Positions 62,986 to 64,000 of a stretch of DNA of 64,000 nt are shown here, in pieces (within the stretch, counting starts at the first letter, position 1; each line of letters starts with the position of its first letter). The position numbers were made by a program, and so were the translations under genes. The notes beneath the pieces are model-generated. The model was not told where the DNA came from. It saw nothing but the letters and a program-made list of their open reading frames with translations, and searched no databases. The DNA lies in contig NZ_LT703001.1 of assembly GCF_900149705.1 (NCBI RefSeq), positions 2,970,001 to 3,034,000 of the forward strand, written 5' to 3'. The DNA comes from Sphingorhabdus sp. Alg231-15 (GTDB lineage Bacteria > Pseudomonadota > Alphaproteobacteria > Sphingomonadales > Sphingomonadaceae).

Positions 62986-64000
62986 ATGCATGATCTAAAA
63001 ACCATCAGAGAAAACGCGGCCGATTTCGATGCTGCTTTAGCACGCCGGGGTTTCGAGCCTGTGGCAGCAACCATTTTGGCATTGGACGAAGAGAATCGCA
63101 GCCTAGCGACCCGGCTTCAGGAAGGGCAGGCGCGGCGGAATGAAGCATCCAAAGCGATTGGCAAAGCAAAAGGTCAGGGCGATGAGGATACTGCACAAGC
63201 TCTGATGGCCGAGGTTTCGGAACTCAAAAGTAGTTTGCCTGCTTTGGAAGAGCAGTCTCGAGCAGTCGCCAGTAAATTGCGAGATATTCTAGCCGGGTTA
63301 CCCAATCTCCCCGAGACCGATGTCCCGGAAGGTGCGGATGAAGATGATAATGTCGAAGTGGAACGCTGGGGCACTCCGCGCAGCTTTGATTTTAAACCGC
63401 GAGAGCATAGTGATATTGGTGTTCCGCTGGGCCTGGATTTTGAGACTGCAGCTGAAATATCCGGTGCCCGCTTTGCATTTCTGCGCGGTCAAATGGCTCG
63501 ACTGCAGCGCGCAATCGGGCAATATATGTTGGATCAGCAGACCATCGAAAACGGATTTCAGGAATGCGCGCCGCCCGTTCTGGTGCGGGACGAGGCTATG
63601 TTTGGTACGGGCCAGCTGCCCAAGTTTTCCGAAGACTCATTCCAGACTACCGATGGCCGCTGGCTCATCCCGACGGCGGAGGTCAGCTTGACCAATAGTG
63701 TGCGCGGGCAGATATTGAGCGAGACACAATTGCCGATCCGACTGACCGCGCTGACCTCCTGTTTCCGCAGTGAGGCAGGCTCAGCTGGCAAGGACACCAA
63801 AGGCCTGATCCGGCAGCATCAGTTTGAAAAAGTTGAGATGGTCGGGATCGTTCATCCCGATCATAGTGATGCGGAACATCTGCGGATGACCGAAGCAGCG
63901 GAATCGATTTTAAAGGCGCTGGAACTGCCTTATCGAAAAATGCTGCTCTGCACGGGTGATATGGGAGCAACCGCGCGCAAAACCTATGATCTGGAGGTCT
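62986..64000 (+). CDS. serS: seryl-tRNA synthetase, N-terminal part (cut by window end)
   Basis: The frame runs from ATG 62986 to the window edge (338 codons); a full family member is about 425 residues. It charges tRNA-Ser with serine. The N-terminal coiled-coil arm ([20 protein letters not shown], then [20 protein letters not shown]) holds the tRNA. The class II catalytic core follows with motif 2: [33 protein letters not shown]. The family match is very clear. Confidence 0.97.
   Translation, partial: MHDLKTIRENAADFDAALARRGFEPVAATILALDEENRSLATRLQEGQARRNEASKAIGKAKGQGDEDTAQALMAEVSELKSSLPALEEQSRAVASKLRDILAGLPNLPETDVPEGADEDDNVEVERWGTPRSFDFKPREHSDIGVPLGLDFETAAEISGARFAFLRGQMARLQRAIGQYMLDQQTIENGFQECAPPVLVRDEAMFGTGQLPKFSEDSFQTTDGRWLIPTAEVSLTNSVRGQILSETQLPIRLTALTSCFRSEAGSAGKDTKGLIRQHQFEKVEMVGIVHPDHSDAEHLRMTEAAESILKALELPYRKMLLCTGDMGATARKTYDLEV

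Overview
The window looks like a chromosomal segment from a Sphingomonadales alphaproteobacterium of the Sphingorhabdus/Parasphingorhabdus/Sphingopyxis kind. This rests on moderate GC by eye, OAR-type TonB-dependent receptors, a VPAPP-type PEP-CTERM tail, a MarR (PetP-like)/ilvE divergon, UbiK, class II DAHP synthase, single-cysteine DksA, and the hom-glpX-recJ order. The genus is inferred, not proven.

The left part (1 to about 27.6 kb) is accessory. It holds an AraC regulator cut by the window edge, divergent from a TonB-dependent receptor plus cupin enzyme; an OxyR-type LysR regulator with both redox cysteines; a 1527-residue autotransporter built from near-identical 191-residue repeats; small membrane and exported proteins; a serine hydrolase lipoprotein; an XRE/MmyB-like regulator divergent from a membrane-SRPBCC fusion; and an Old Yellow Enzyme divergent from a GST. 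A gene-poor stretch (17.5-18.2 kb) then precedes a compact cluster (18.2-27.0 kb): TetR regulator, TonB-dependent receptor, VOC-family lipoprotein, SDR, membrane PQQ dehydrogenase and epoxide-hydrolase-like enzyme. It reads as an uptake-plus-oxidation pathway for an unknown compound.

The boundary with the right part is tRNA-Glu (27.64-27.71 kb). Beside it lie the N-terminal stub of a tyrosine-recombinase integrase and three RGGAC words spaced exactly 10 bp apart. I read this as the scar of an integrative element. Six copies of a 29-bp hairpin repeat were found by eye, all left of this tRNA.

The right part (27.8-64 kb) is mostly core: recJ, a flavodoxin-like protein, a uracil-DNA glycosylase, a DUF900 hydrolase, glpX, hom, tonB-exbB-exbD-exbD, an ABC exporter, tspO, ubiK, ybjN-like, proC, MarR/ilvE, tRNA-Gln, a response regulator/FecR-LysM/CHASE2-kinase cassette, DAHP synthase, a SleB-type cell wall hydrolase, a MATE transporter, DUF2891, a LytS/LytTR pair, an alpha-methylacyl-CoA racemase, PilZ, dksA, a serine-rich PEP-CTERM-like protein and serS (cut by the window edge).

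Functionally, the TonB/ExbB/ExbD system could energise the two outer-membrane receptors in the left part. I saw no CRISPR array, restriction-modification system, intact transposase or prophage. The best candidates for something undescribed are the 18-27 kb cluster with its shared operator-like words, and the serine-rich sorted protein.
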